This document shows, piece after piece, positions 50,701 to 58,071 of a stretch of 64,000 nt of DNA. The position numbers and the translations under genes were made by a program. The notes below the pieces were generated by a model, which saw nothing but the letters and a program-made list of their open reading frames with translations, was not told the DNA's origin and ran no database searches. Origin of the DNA: GWA1-54-12 sp964489845 (GTDB taxonomy: Bacteria; Patescibacteriota; Minisyncoccia; UBA6257; GWB1-50-10); the NCBI GenBank assembly GCA_964489845.1, contig CAZAZV010000001.1, forward strand, positions 1-64,000. The letters run 5' to 3'. How positions within the stretch are numbered: position 1 is the stretch's first letter; each line of letters opens with the position of its first letter.

Positions 50701-50818
50701 TACAACTTCGACCAGCTGAAGCTGCGGAACCGGAATAGATACTATGCAAAGGTTAATAAAAACGCTAGATATACTTTGAAATCGTCCCGTGAGGGATGTC
50801 GAAGTTGATATGCCGGGT
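50692..50818 (+). ncRNA. candidate structured leader RNA (copy 2), upstream of dnaB
   Basis: The element is homologous to 39861-39994. The 5' block TAATACAACTTCGACCAGCT and GAAGCTG are identical in both. P1 pairs CCCGG (50693-50697) with CCGGG (50813-50817), replacing the ACCCA/TGGGT of copy 1. AACTTCGAC (50704-50712) pairs with GTCGAAGTT (50798-50806). The inner GNRA hairpin is TCCC-GTGA-GGGA. AAAGGTTA is conserved at 50748-50755. The base pairs change while pairing is kept. It starts inside the cysS stop codon. Confidence 0.72.
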
Positions 50819-52183
50819 ATGCCTCAGAAGATCGCCAAAATCCCCCCGCAAGACCTTGAAGCGGAAATGTCGGTGTTGGGCGCGTTGATGCTCGACACGA
50901 AAGCGATTATCAAAGTTGCCGACACGCTCGAAGCGGCCGATTTCTACGTCCCCGCGCACCAGAAAATCTACGACGCGATGATTTCGCTCTTCAGCAAGGG
51001 CGAACCGATCGACGTGCTCACTGTCACGGCAACTCTCAAGCGGCGGAAGCAGCTCGCGGCGGTCGGCGGAGAGCAGTACCTCACCGACCTCATCGAAAAC
51101 GTCCCCACCTCGGCGCACATTGAGCGGTACGCCGCCATCGTGCACGAGGAACGAGTGCGCCGGGACCTCATCACGGCCTCGGCGGAAATCAGCGAACAGG
51201 TGGTGACGGAGCAGAGTTTCGACAAACTTTTGGACGATGTCGAACAGCGCATCTTCGGCCTCTCGCAGGCAAGCCGCGTGCAGAAATTCATTCACCTGAA
51301 GGACGAACTGCCCGTCGCCTACGAGCGTTTCGAGAAGCTCCACAGCGGCGACAAGGAGGGAAAATTGCGCGGCGTCCCGAGCGGGTTCAAGTCGCTCGAC
51401 AATATGCTCTCCGGATTCCAGCAGTCCGACCTCGTCATCATCGGCGCGCGCCCCTCGTTCGGGAAAACGTCGTTGGCGCTCGACATCGCGCGAAACGCCG
51501 CGCTGCGCAACAAAACTGTCGGATTCTTCTCGCTCGAAATGTCGGCCGACCAAATCGTTGACCGCATCATCGCGAGCCAGGCGCAGGTTTCGCTCTGGCG
51601 GCTCCGCACCGGCAACATCAACGACGAGACGGAGTTCACGCTCATTCAGCACGCGCTGGGCGAGCTCTCAAACGTCCCGCTCTTCATCGAAGACACCGCA
51701 TCCCCGACGATGCTCCACCTTCGCTCGATGGCGCGCAAGCTTCAGCTGGAACACGGTCTCGACCTGCTCGTCATCGACTACATCCAGCTCATCGCGCCGT
51801 CGACGAGGAGTGACAATATGGTGCAGCAGATGACCGAAATATCGCGGAACCTCAAGGCGCTCGCGCGCGAATTGAAAATTCCCGTCATCGCACTCTCGCA
51901 ACTCTCGCGCGCGGTGGAACAGCGGGAAGGGAAAATTCCCCGCCTGTCCGACCTCCGCGAATCGGGTTCGCTCGAACAGGACGCGGACGTCGTGATGTTC
52001 CTGTACCGCAAAGACCGCGGGACCATCGAATCGGAACTGGACGATGAAGACAAGAACCAGGTTGAAATCATCATCGCCAAGCACCGGAACGGGCCCATCG
52101 GCTCGGTCAAGCTCTACTTCGACCCCGAAAAAGTCACGTTCCGGACCATCGACACGCAGTACGCCGAGAGCGAACTGCGATAA
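50819..52183 (+). CDS. dnaB: replicative DNA helicase DnaB
   Basis: This 454-aa helicase has the N-domain (DLEAEMSVLGALML), linker, and a RecA-type motor. Walker A is GARPSFGKTSLAL near residue 220, Walker B is DLLVIDYIQLI, and RDLKALARELKIPVIALSQL-type sequence is present. Arg-finger residues are at DLRESGSLEQDAD. ATG 50819 aligns with the GGGT-ATG of rpmE; ATG 50810 is also possible. Confidence 0.96.
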   Translation: MPQKIAKIPPQDLEAEMSVLGALMLDTKAIIKVADTLEAADFYVPAHQKIYDAMISLFSKGEPIDVLTVTATLKRRKQLAAVGGEQYLTDLIENVPTSAHIERYAAIVHEERVRRDLITASAEISEQVVTEQSFDKLLDDVEQRIFGLSQASRVQKFIHLKDELPVAYERFEKLHSGDKEGKLRGVPSGFKSLDNMLSGFQQSDLVIIGARPSFGKTSLALDIARNAALRNKTVGFFSLEMSADQIVDRIIASQAQVSLWRLRTGNINDETEFTLIQHALGELSNVPLFIEDTASPTMLHLRSMARKLQLEHGLDLLVIDYIQLIAPSTRSDNMVQQMTEISRNLKALARELKIPVIALSQLSRAVEQREGKIPRLSDLRESGSLEQDADVVMFLYRKDRGTIESELDDEDKNQVEIIIAKHRNGPIGSVKLYFDPEKVTFRTIDTQYAESELR

Positions 52184-52216
52184 CTCATTACCTATTCCCT
52201 CCATCACCTACCCCCC

Positions 52217-52813
52217 ATGCTTCCGAGAGCTCTTCAGGATTTCATAGAAATATTCTCGCGCCTCCCCGCGCTCGGTCCGAGAGCGGCGCGGCGCCTCGCG
52301 TTCCAACTCCTCTCGCTCGACGCGCAAACGCTCCACCACATCGAGCGGGCGGTGTCGGACCTGAAAAATATCGACCGCTGCCCACGGTGTTTCTTCATAA
52401 AAGAACGGGGAGAAAAACTGTGCCACATCTGTCGGGATGAGAAGCGCGACCCGTCAACCATCGCGCTCGTCCTCCGGGAAACGGACCTGCTCTCGCTCGA
52501 GCGTGCCGGAACGTTCGCCGGAACCTACCTCATACTGGGGGAGGGCCGCATCGGCGAGCTCTCGAGTGCGCAGAAACTGCGCGTGAAACATCTCGCCCAA
52601 CGCATCAAGAGCGAGTTGGGAGGAATGGCTTCGGAAATCATACTCGCACTCCCGCCCACGTCGGAGGGCGACCTGCTTGCCGCGGAACTCCGCGGTTTCC
52701 TGAAAGCATATAGCCGCACCATCACGCGACTAGGAAGGGGCATACCGACGGGAGGAGAGGTCGAGTTCGCCGACCCCGAAACACTGAAAAACGCCCTCGA
52801 GGGGAGGAAGTAA
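52217..52813 (+). CDS. recR: recombination mediator RecR
   Basis: This 198-aa protein of the RecFOR pathway has an N-terminal helix-hairpin-helix (RLPALGPRAARRLAFQLL). The zinc finger is CPRC-x13-CHIC and the TOPRIM domain is DLLSLERAGTFAGTYLILGEG. The C-terminal Walker-B-like GIPTGGEVEFADPETL completes it. It follows dnaB by 33 nt. Confidence 0.95.
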   Translation: MLPRALQDFIEIFSRLPALGPRAARRLAFQLLSLDAQTLHHIERAVSDLKNIDRCPRCFFIKERGEKLCHICRDEKRDPSTIALVLRETDLLSLERAGTFAGTYLILGEGRIGELSSAQKLRVKHLAQRIKSELGGMASEIILALPPTSEGDLLAAELRGFLKAYSRTITRLGRGIPTGGEVEFADPETLKNALEGRK

Positions 52814-52826
52814 CTCGGAACCGTGA

Positions 52827-53093
52827 CTACTGTATACTTGTTATCTTGAGTGTGGTGTACGGTTGCCGATGCCCTCGCTTCACACGATGCCGCGTCTTCG
52901 ATTTGTAGCGGAATACGATTTTCTTCTCCGCCCGGCCATGGCCCGTGATTTCTCCGGAAACTTTTCCGGACGACAGGAGGTCTTCAAACGAAAGAGCCGT
53001 CCCCGCTTCTCCCGGGAGTTTCTCGACGCGAATCACGTCCCCTTCGTGAACGGCGTACTGCTTCCCCCCCGTTTCTATGACTGCGACTGACAT
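52827..53093 (-). CDS. rplU: 50S ribosomal protein bL21
   Basis: This short 88-aa bL21 starts MSVAVIETGGKQYAVHEGD. It keeps VEKLPGEAG and the C-terminal RHRVKRGHRQPYTTLKITSI that binds 23S rRNA. It is trimmed relative to the usual 100 or so residues. The usual neighbour rpmA is absent. The start ATG 53093 is preferred over upstream in-frame codons. Confidence 0.93.
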   Translation of the reverse strand: MSVAVIETGGKQYAVHEGDVIRVEKLPGEAGTALSFEDLLSSGKVSGEITGHGRAEKKIVFRYKSKTRHRVKRGHRQPYTTLKITSIQ

Positions 53094-53109
53094 AGGTCCT
53101 ATGCTACCA

Positions 53110-53138
53110 AAGCCCCCCGTGCACTGCAAGGGGGGCTT
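53110..53138 (-). terminator. terminator between the MscS-like gene and rplU
   Basis: A 9-bp stem (AAGCCCCCC/GGGGGGCTT) with an 11-nt loop is followed on the minus strand by TTGG. The T-run is short, so the efficiency is uncertain. Confidence 0.55.
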
Positions 53139-53163
53139 CGAAAATAACCGATAGAGCAAGGAG

Positions 53164-53844
53164 TTACCCTTCGTGGTGTTCCCGCAAGCGGGACATCAGA
53201 TACGACGCGTAATCCTTCCCGCCCAAACCGAAGGCGATACCGCCGGCAAGCGCGAGCATGGCGACAAAACCGGTGACGACGATGTTGATGATGTCACGCG
53301 CGACGCCAAGCTGGGAAACCGCTGCAAGGAACCCGAAGACGATAATCGCCCACCACGTGAGTGAGCCGAGGAATCGGGCACCCTTTAATTTCGAACTCTT
53401 CACCGAAGCGTGCACCAGGTTCTTCAGGAAATTCCCGACGACGATCGCCGCGAGCATGATAAGGACCGCGACAAGCACGTTCGGGATATAGAGCAACACG
53501 GCCTGCAGGAACTGCGACAGTGCCGTAAAGTGCAAGATGTCGGAGGCCGCGAGCAAGAACACGATAACGAAGAACCAGTACGTCAGCTTGCCGAAGAATT
53601 TGCCGCTGTTAAGCTTCAAGCCGGCGCGTTCCAGGTGCTCGTTCAATCCCAAACTCGCGAGCAACTTGTCAAGCCTTACCAACTCGATGATTTTCTCCAC
53701 GAGCTTACCGAGACCGGACGCGACAATAAGACCGATGACAAAGACGATAAGCGCGCCGAGAATATTTGCAATGGAGCCCGCGATACCGTTCAGGAGGTCC
53801 TGAAGGGAACTCACGACAACGCTCGCCCAATTTTCTACTTGCAT
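53164..53844 (-). CDS. MscS-like conserved TM-helix protein
   Basis: This 226-aa protein has four to five TM helices (about residues 20-45, 85-105, 110-140, 165-185, 190-215). It ends with the GGIAFGLGGKDYASYL pore-like segment seen in MscS/TM_helix (PF05552-type) proteins. The soluble beta domain of full MscS is missing. It may form a small mechanosensitive-type channel or structural pore. A leader of about 60 nt is expected from an extended -10 promoter. Confidence 0.75.
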   Translation of the reverse strand: MQVENWASVVVSSLQDLLNGIAGSIANILGALIVFVIGLIVASGLGKLVEKIIELVRLDKLLASLGLNEHLERAGLKLNSGKFFGKLTYWFFVIVFLLAASDILHFTALSQFLQAVLLYIPNVLVAVLIMLAAIVVGNFLKNLVHASVKSSKLKGARFLGSLTWWAIIVFGFLAAVSQLGVARDIINIVVTGFVAMLALAGGIAFGLGGKDYASYLMSRLREHHEG

Positions 53845-53909
53845 AACGTCAATTCAAAATTCAAAAAGCGATGACCGACCTTTTGTGGCAATAACAATAC
53901 AACGCTCTT

Positions 53910-53918
53910 ATTATAGCA
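53910..53918 (-). promoter_or_regulatory. extended -10 promoter of the MscS-like gene
   Basis: TGCTATAAT on the minus strand gives a TGn extended -10 with a perfect hexamer. No good -35 is visible. Confidence 0.55.
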
Positions 53919-53938
53919 CATCCGCTTTGACTCTTCTG

Positions 53939-53958
53939 TTGTGGACCCACCGAGAATC
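53939..53958. repeat. 20-bp direct duplication of the tRNA-Ala 3' end (left copy)
   Basis: TTGTGGACCCACCGAGAATC is identical to 54124-54143, which covers the 3' end and T-arm of tRNA-Ala. The 165 bp between them contains several hairpins (GAGCAC/GTGCTC, CAGAACC/GGTTCTG) and no gene. It looks like an att-type scar. Confidence 0.7.
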
Positions 53959-54093
53959 TCCCTACTCCCGAGCACGCAATGCCTTGAGTGCTCGGTGCGT
54001 TTTCAGAACCCACGGTTCTGAATCATCTCCTCCACGGAGGGGACGCGGTTGCTTCCCCTCCGACCCACCCCTCATCCGATTCTCGAGGACAGT

Positions 54094-54122
54094 AAAAGAA
54101 GGCAATTTTATTGCCTTCTTTT
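54094..54122 (-). terminator. terminator of tRNA-Ala
   Basis: A 12-bp stem (AAAAGAAGGCAA/TTGCCTTCTTTT) with a TTTTA loop lies directly after the tRNA. It would work on either strand. Confidence 0.85.
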
Positions 54123-54123
54123 A

Positions 54124-54143
54124 TTGTGGACCCACCGAGAATC
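54124..54143. repeat. 20-bp duplication, right copy within tRNA-Ala
   Basis: This is the tRNA-internal copy of the sequence at 53939-53958. Confidence 0.7.
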
Positions 54144-54197
54144 GGACTCGGGACTCAGTCATGCGAAGACTGCGGTATACCACTTACCTATGGGCCC
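54127..54197 (-). tRNA. tRNA-Ala(CGC)
   Basis: The cloverleaf has acceptor GGGCCCA/TGGGTCC (one G-T pair), anticodon stem CAGTC/GACTG with loop TTCGCAT (anticodon CGC), and T-arm CCGAG-TCCGATT-CTCGG. It reads GCG. The T-loop starts TCC rather than TTC. Confidence 0.85.
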
Positions 54198-54298
54198 CAG
54201 TGAGGAGCGAAATGGAAACGAGGTTTCTATTTCGTCCGAACGCCGGGCCCAAAGCGGATGCGTATGGGCCCCTTGCGTTGTCGGGCCGGGGAGAATAC

Positions 54299-54403
54299 TC
54301 ACACGGACACACAAGGCATCCCCTCCTCGCTCCACTCCTCGGGACGATGGATTTGTCGCCTTTCGGACAAATCCTATCGCCCGACCCCTGACTTGGAAAA
54401 CCC
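54299..54403. repeat. about 105-bp dispersed repeat (R2), inverted copy of 4112-4214
   Basis: About 90 percent identity to R1 at 4112-4214 in opposite orientation, including the internal hairpin around CGGACAAATCC. It is fused at its right end to the second repeat block (54392-54439) shared with 639-687. It lies between tRNA-Ala and tRNA-Pro. I see no gene in the remainder of 54198-54477. Confidence 0.8.
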
Positions 54404-54439
54404 TCGGTTTCCCATATGCCTTTCCGACACGGGGTGCGC
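54392..54439. repeat. dispersed repeat block, second copy (matches 639-687)
   Basis: CTTGGAAAACCCTCGG through GACACGGGGTGCGC is repeated from 639-687. It ends about 40 bp before the 3' end of tRNA-Pro and carries the hairpin GGAAAACC/GGTTTCCC. Confidence 0.75.
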
Positions 54440-54477
54440 AGATTCGATTCTCCCCGTTCCTCCTTCACTTCGTTCGG

Positions 54478-54548
54478 TCGGGCCGGGGAGAATCGAACTC
54501 CCACTGCACGCACCCGAAGCGTGTGTACTGCCATTATACGACGGCCCG
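54478..54548 (-). tRNA. tRNA-Pro(CGG)
   Basis: The cloverleaf has acceptor CGGGCCG/CGGCCCG, anticodon stem CACGC/GCGTG with loop TTCGGGT (CGG), and T-arm GGGAG-TTCGATT-CTCCC. CCA is not encoded. Confidence 0.92.
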
Positions 54549-54616
54549 TGCTGCGGTAAGAAACCGCAATTGCAATTCTACGCTCCGGAACATAAAATTT
54601 CAAAGTAAGCGTAAGA

Positions 54617-54688
54617 GCCCCCGTGGCGAAACGGATATCGCGCATGGCTTCGGACCATGAATTCCGGGTTCGAATCCTGGCGGGGGCA
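54617..54688 (+). tRNA. tRNA-Arg(TCG)
   Basis: The cloverleaf has acceptor GCCCCCG/CGGGGGC, anticodon stem CATGG/CCATG with loop CTTCGGA (TCG), and T-arm CCGGG-TTCGAAT-CCTGG. It lies head to head with tRNA-Pro and 42 bp from the IS element. Confidence 0.93.
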
Positions 54689-54730
54689 CTTGAAAAGTGC
54701 GCCCGACGGATTCGAGCAAATGTTTTCTAA

Positions 54731-55615
54731 TCAATAGCTTCGCACCACTTCAAACGGTGTTTTCATATCGAGTCCCATGTGAGGCCTTTCCGTATTGTAC
54801 CACCGGAGATACTCGGGAATTTCTTTCTGCCACGAACGGAGCGAGCGCGATACGCGCTGCAGGCACTCTTCCTGGATGGTGCGGTTGAAGCGTTCGAGGT
54901 GCCCGTTGTCGGTGGGTCTCCGCACACGGGAATGTCGGTGGGCAATATGGTTCGCAGTACACTGCTTCGTGAACCACTTCGAGAACTCGGGACCATGATC
55001 ACTCTGGAGCGTCCGTACGGCAAAGGGCGCATCCTCGGTGAGTCCTCGCACAAAGTCCCAGCTCATATGGGTGTTGGTTCGCAATACGGGGAGGGCGAAC
55101 GCGAATCGGGTGAGCACATCCAGCCCCGTTATACAGGTACAGGCATTCCTTCATCCGTTCGTCCCAGACCGTGTCGATTTCCACGAGAACACCCGGTTTC
55201 TCGGGCAGAGGCCGGGGAGGATACGTGTGCCACTGCTTCCACTTCGAATACCTCGTGAGACCCGCCCGCTTCAAGGTCCGCTTCACCGAGGAGAGGGAGA
55301 CGATGAGGTCTTCCTGACGCAATCGATGATGCAAAACCTCCGCGCACTGCTGCTGCTCCTGCCGGAGCTCGAGGATGCGGTTCACAATCGCCGCATCAAG
55401 CTCATGGGGATGATGATTCGGCCGTGATGAACGCGTGGGAATCACGAGACGAGACCCGCTCCGTACTCGGGCGTACGTCTGCACCAACGCACGATGGTTG
55501 CGTGGTCGTATCCGAAGTGGCGGGCTGCTGCCCTGGTGCTCCAGCCTTCATGCTTCACGAGGCGAACTGCGGCGGCACGAATCTCGGGAACTTTGGGATG
55601 TATGGTGTATGGCAT
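54731..55615 (-). pseudogene. DDE transposase, two frameshifts
   Basis: The reading begins MPYTIHPKVPEIRAAAVRLV with an HTH (WSTRAAARHFGYDHATIVRW). It breaks at a 5-bp tandem duplication (TCTCGTCTCG, about 55441-55450), continues with HPHELDAAIVNRILELRQEQ and EIDTVWDERMKECLY, and breaks again near 55130. It ends with the integrase core, including LQSDHGPEFSKWF, GHLERFNRTIQEEC and RPHMGLDMKTPFEVV. The D-D-E residues remain. Its TGA lies in the left terminal repeat. Confidence 0.88.
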
Positions 55616-55655
55616 ATACATATTCTGGAGGGAAGGGGTGGTGCAAAGCTATTGA
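54731..55655 (-). mobile_element. IS3/IS481-like insertion sequence remnant, about 925 bp
   Basis: The ends are imperfect inverted repeats: TCAATAGCTTCGCACCAC at 54731-54748 and its complement at 55638-55655 with one mismatch. The element contains one transposase gene broken by two frameshifts. No target-site duplication is obvious. It sits directly behind tRNA-Arg. Confidence 0.85.
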
Positions 55656-55669
55656 ACCATTACACAGCA

Positions 55670-55698
55670 TTGACAACGCGGTGTTGACGTGCTAAAAC
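55670..55698 (+). promoter_or_regulatory. promoter of the glycosyltransferase-like gene
   Basis: A consensus TTGACA at 55670-55675 and TAAAAC at 55693-55698 have a 17-bp spacer. The promoter starts just outside the IS right end. Confidence 0.7.
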
Positions 55699-55729
55699 TT
55701 ACCCAGCTCATCGGAGTAAGGAGGCGCAT

Positions 55730-56509
55730 ATGGACCGGAATTCCGTCGTCGTTTCGGCGGCAACGGCATACGGAGAACAGGACGGGGTTCGCTTCAAGCT
55801 CGCGTGCCAGTTCGTCGAGAACGGTGTACGCAACGGCTATCACGTGCTCATCGTGGACAGATCCCCGGAAGCCGCTGTAGCAAAAGCGCTACAGGCGCGA
55901 GGTGCCGCTGTCGTCTGTTCAAAAGCAAGCACCTACCCGGCGCAGAAGCGTGAAGTGGCCGTCTGGGCCCGGGTGATCGCAACGACAAAAGGGGCTCGCT
56001 TCGTTTTCCTTTCCGAACCAGAAAAAGCGGACATTGTCGACGAGATTCCGACACTCATTATGCCATTGGTTCTCGGTAGAGCAGACATCGTCATCCCATC
56101 TCGTTCTCCGGAGTCGTGGGAGTCCTACCCCGATTTCCAACGGCAGAGCGAGCTGGTGATACTCGCGGTGTATCGCGCGGTGACAGGGATCGACGCCGAC
56201 CCGGTTTTCGGACCAGTTGCCTACACACCGCAGGTTTCGTCTTTCTTCGAGGCGGCTGATGCAGGCCGATACAATTCTCCGAACAATCCCTATCTTTACG
56301 CCCTCGCTCCTGTAGAGGCAAAGGCGTACGGCTACCGGGTCATGAAGGTCGAAACGGATTTCCGATACCCGGAGGTTCAGAAAAGAGAAGAGGAGGAAAT
56401 TCTCTTCAGCCAGATGGTCGCAAAACGGCTCATGCAGCAAAAAATGCAGATTGAGACGTTCATCACGGCGGCGCGCAAGCTCGGTCTCACAAAATTTCCG
56501 GAAGAATAG
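55730..56509 (+). CDS. glycosyltransferase-like (GT-A/NDP-sugar fold) protein
   Basis: This 259-aa protein has an alpha/beta nucleotide-fold pattern (VVVSAATAYGEQDGVRFK, HVLIVDRSPE). The acceptor-like segment MPLVLGRADIVIPSRSPESW near residue 115 matches family-2 glycosyltransferases of the phosphoglycerate synthase kind. No clear DxD is seen; FLSEPEKAD may stand in. The C-terminus is a long charged helix. TAAGGAGGCGCAT gives a perfect Shine-Dalgarno sequence, and the gene has its own promoter and terminator. The substrate is unknown. Confidence 0.55.
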   Translation: MDRNSVVVSAATAYGEQDGVRFKLACQFVENGVRNGYHVLIVDRSPEAAVAKALQARGAAVVCSKASTYPAQKREVAVWARVIATTKGARFVFLSEPEKADIVDEIPTLIMPLVLGRADIVIPSRSPESWESYPDFQRQSELVILAVYRAVTGIDADPVFGPVAYTPQVSSFFEAADAGRYNSPNNPYLYALAPVEAKAYGYRVMKVETDFRYPEVQKREEEEILFSQMVAKRLMQQKMQIETFITAARKLGLTKFPEE

Positions 56510-56531
56510 CTCGAACGCACGGGCTAAAGTA

Positions 56532-56567
56532 CGGGGCAAGTACAATGTCTTGCCCCGTTTTGTTTTC
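56532..56567 (+). terminator. terminator of the glycosyltransferase-like gene
   Basis: A 9-bp stem (CGGGGCAAG/CTTGCCCCG) with an 8-nt loop is followed by TTTTGTTTTC. It is convergent with cca. Confidence 0.88.
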
Positions 56568-56586
56568 TCCCGGTACCGGGCGACAT

Positions 56587-58071
56587 TCAGTCAACCCGGT
56601 ACTTCCCTTTCATTTCCTCCTCCTCCGCCGCTTCGAATTTCTCCACCTGCTTCTTCCCCGCTTCGGCTTTCTCTTTGAGTTCGGCATCGGAAAGTTTCGA
56701 AAATCTCACCGCCTCCTGTGACAAGTATTCCTCCGTGTTCCGCGACGGGTCATCCAGCACCGCTTCCATCAGCGCGCTCAGGATGAAACCGACCCTCGGT
56801 CCCGGTGTAAGCGAGCAAAGCCTCATGATGTCGGTACCGTCAATCTTGAGCATCTTCGGGGAAAGCGGGTCGCGGCGAACTTTCTCGATCATGTAGAGCA
56901 AGTGCCGCAGCTTATACGGAAACGCTTTCGGCACGCCGCTCCCGATGCGGTCCGCCTCGCGAACGTGCAAGAGGTCGTCGATGTACTCAACGCCGACCCG
57001 CCGCACGAGACGGCGCACGCCCGCTTCGCTTACCTCCCCGACGTTGTAGTAAAAGAGATGGTTGCGCACAAGGTGGACAACATCATCCACGAATTGCGCG
57101 GGAAATCGAAGCCGCTCCAAAAGTTTCTGCGTCATGCGCGCGCCGACTACTTCGTGGTTGTAAAACGTCGCCGCTTCCCCTTCGCCCGCTTTCGTGCGCG
57201 GCTTGCCGACATCGTGCAAAAACGCCGCCATGCGCACGGTAAGTGAATAGTCCTGTTCCACGGCGTACTCGAGGGACCGCAAGCCGTGCTCCCACACGGT
57301 AAACGTGTGATGTTTTGCCTGTTCGACACCGATGCCTTCGCGTACCTCCGGCATGACGTACAAGAGGAGTCGCACCTCCTCCAAAAGCCGTACGCCTTGC
57401 GCGGCGTCTTTCGAGAGAAAGACGCGCACGAGCTCGTCGCGCACGCGCTCGGCGGCGACGAGGGACAGGAGCTGCGCTTGCTGTTTCACGGCGGCATACG
57501 TCTCCGTCTCCATGTGCCAGCCGTCCGATATGCCAAGCTCCGTGACGAGCCGCACGGCCCGCAGGAGCCGTAATGCGTCTTCCTCGAACCGCTCGGATGC
57601 TTCCCCCACCGCCCGGATGACCCTATCCCGCACGTCACGTTCGCCGTGGTGCGGGTCGACAATCTCGTACTCTCCGGAACTGACGTACCGCAGCGCGATC
57701 GCGTTCATCGTGAAATCTCTCCGTTTCAAGTCATCGAGGAGGGTCTTCGCGAATGTGAGCACATCGGGATGGCGCTTGTCGGTATAGTGCCCTTCCTCGC
57801 GGAACGTCGTCACCTCGACAATTTTGAGCGCCTCGTCGGCGCTTCCCGTCTTCACGGCAACGGTACCAAAACGATTCTCGTACACGCTTTCGGGGAAAAG
57901 CTTCTGCACTTCCTCCGGCGTCGCACTCGTCGTGACATCCCAGTCTTTCGGCGTCCTCCCGAGCATCAAGTCGCGCACGCATCCTCCGACGGGGTACGCT
58001 TCGAAGCCCGCCTCGGCGAGCGCCTCGACGATTTCCTCAACTTCCCGGGGAACTGCGTACCGCGCGCTCAT
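56587..58071 (-). CDS. cca: CCA-adding tRNA nucleotidyltransferase with HD domain
   Basis: This 494-aa class II nucleotidyltransferase rebuilds tRNA 3' CCA. It has VGGCVRDLMLGRTPKDWDVTT (G-x-V-R-D and D-x-D catalysis), RRDFTMNAIAL and the ERFEEDALRLLRAVRL neck. An HD domain (about 240-360) has FLHDVGKP and NHEVVGARM. A charged C-terminal helix ends it. The tRNA genes in the window do not encode CCA, so this enzyme is needed. Its stop is 56587; the start overlaps trxB (ATGA). Confidence 0.93.
   Translation of the reverse strand: MSARYAVPREVEEIVEALAEAGFEAYPVGGCVRDLMLGRTPKDWDVTTSATPEEVQKLFPESVYENRFGTVAVKTGSADEALKIVEVTTFREEGHYTDKRHPDVLTFAKTLLDDLKRRDFTMNAIALRYVSSGEYEIVDPHHGERDVRDRVIRAVGEASERFEEDALRLLRAVRLVTELGISDGWHMETETYAAVKQQAQLLSLVAAERVRDELVRVFLSKDAAQGVRLLEEVRLLLYVMPEVREGIGVEQAKHHTFTVWEHGLRSLEYAVEQDYSLTVRMAAFLHDVGKPRTKAGEGEAATFYNHEVVGARMTQKLLERLRFPAQFVDDVVHLVRNHLFYYNVGEVSEAGVRRLVRRVGVEYIDDLLHVREADRIGSGVPKAFPYKLRHLLYMIEKVRRDPLSPKMLKIDGTDIMRLCSLTPGPRVGFILSALMEAVLDDPSRNTEEYLSQEAVRFSKLSDAELKEKAEAGKKQVEKFEAAEEEEMKGKYRVD

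Noticed and set aside
39861..50818. Leader RNAs as copies of a transposon-like repeat
   Set aside because: Outer helices and the GNRA stem differ by compensating changes and both copies end at a start codon, which fits a conserved RNA better than a recent repeat; not fully excluded.
54049..54660. Plus-strand frames across the tRNA-Ala/Pro region
   Set aside because: They read through tRNA genes and dispersed repeats and have no protein-like features.
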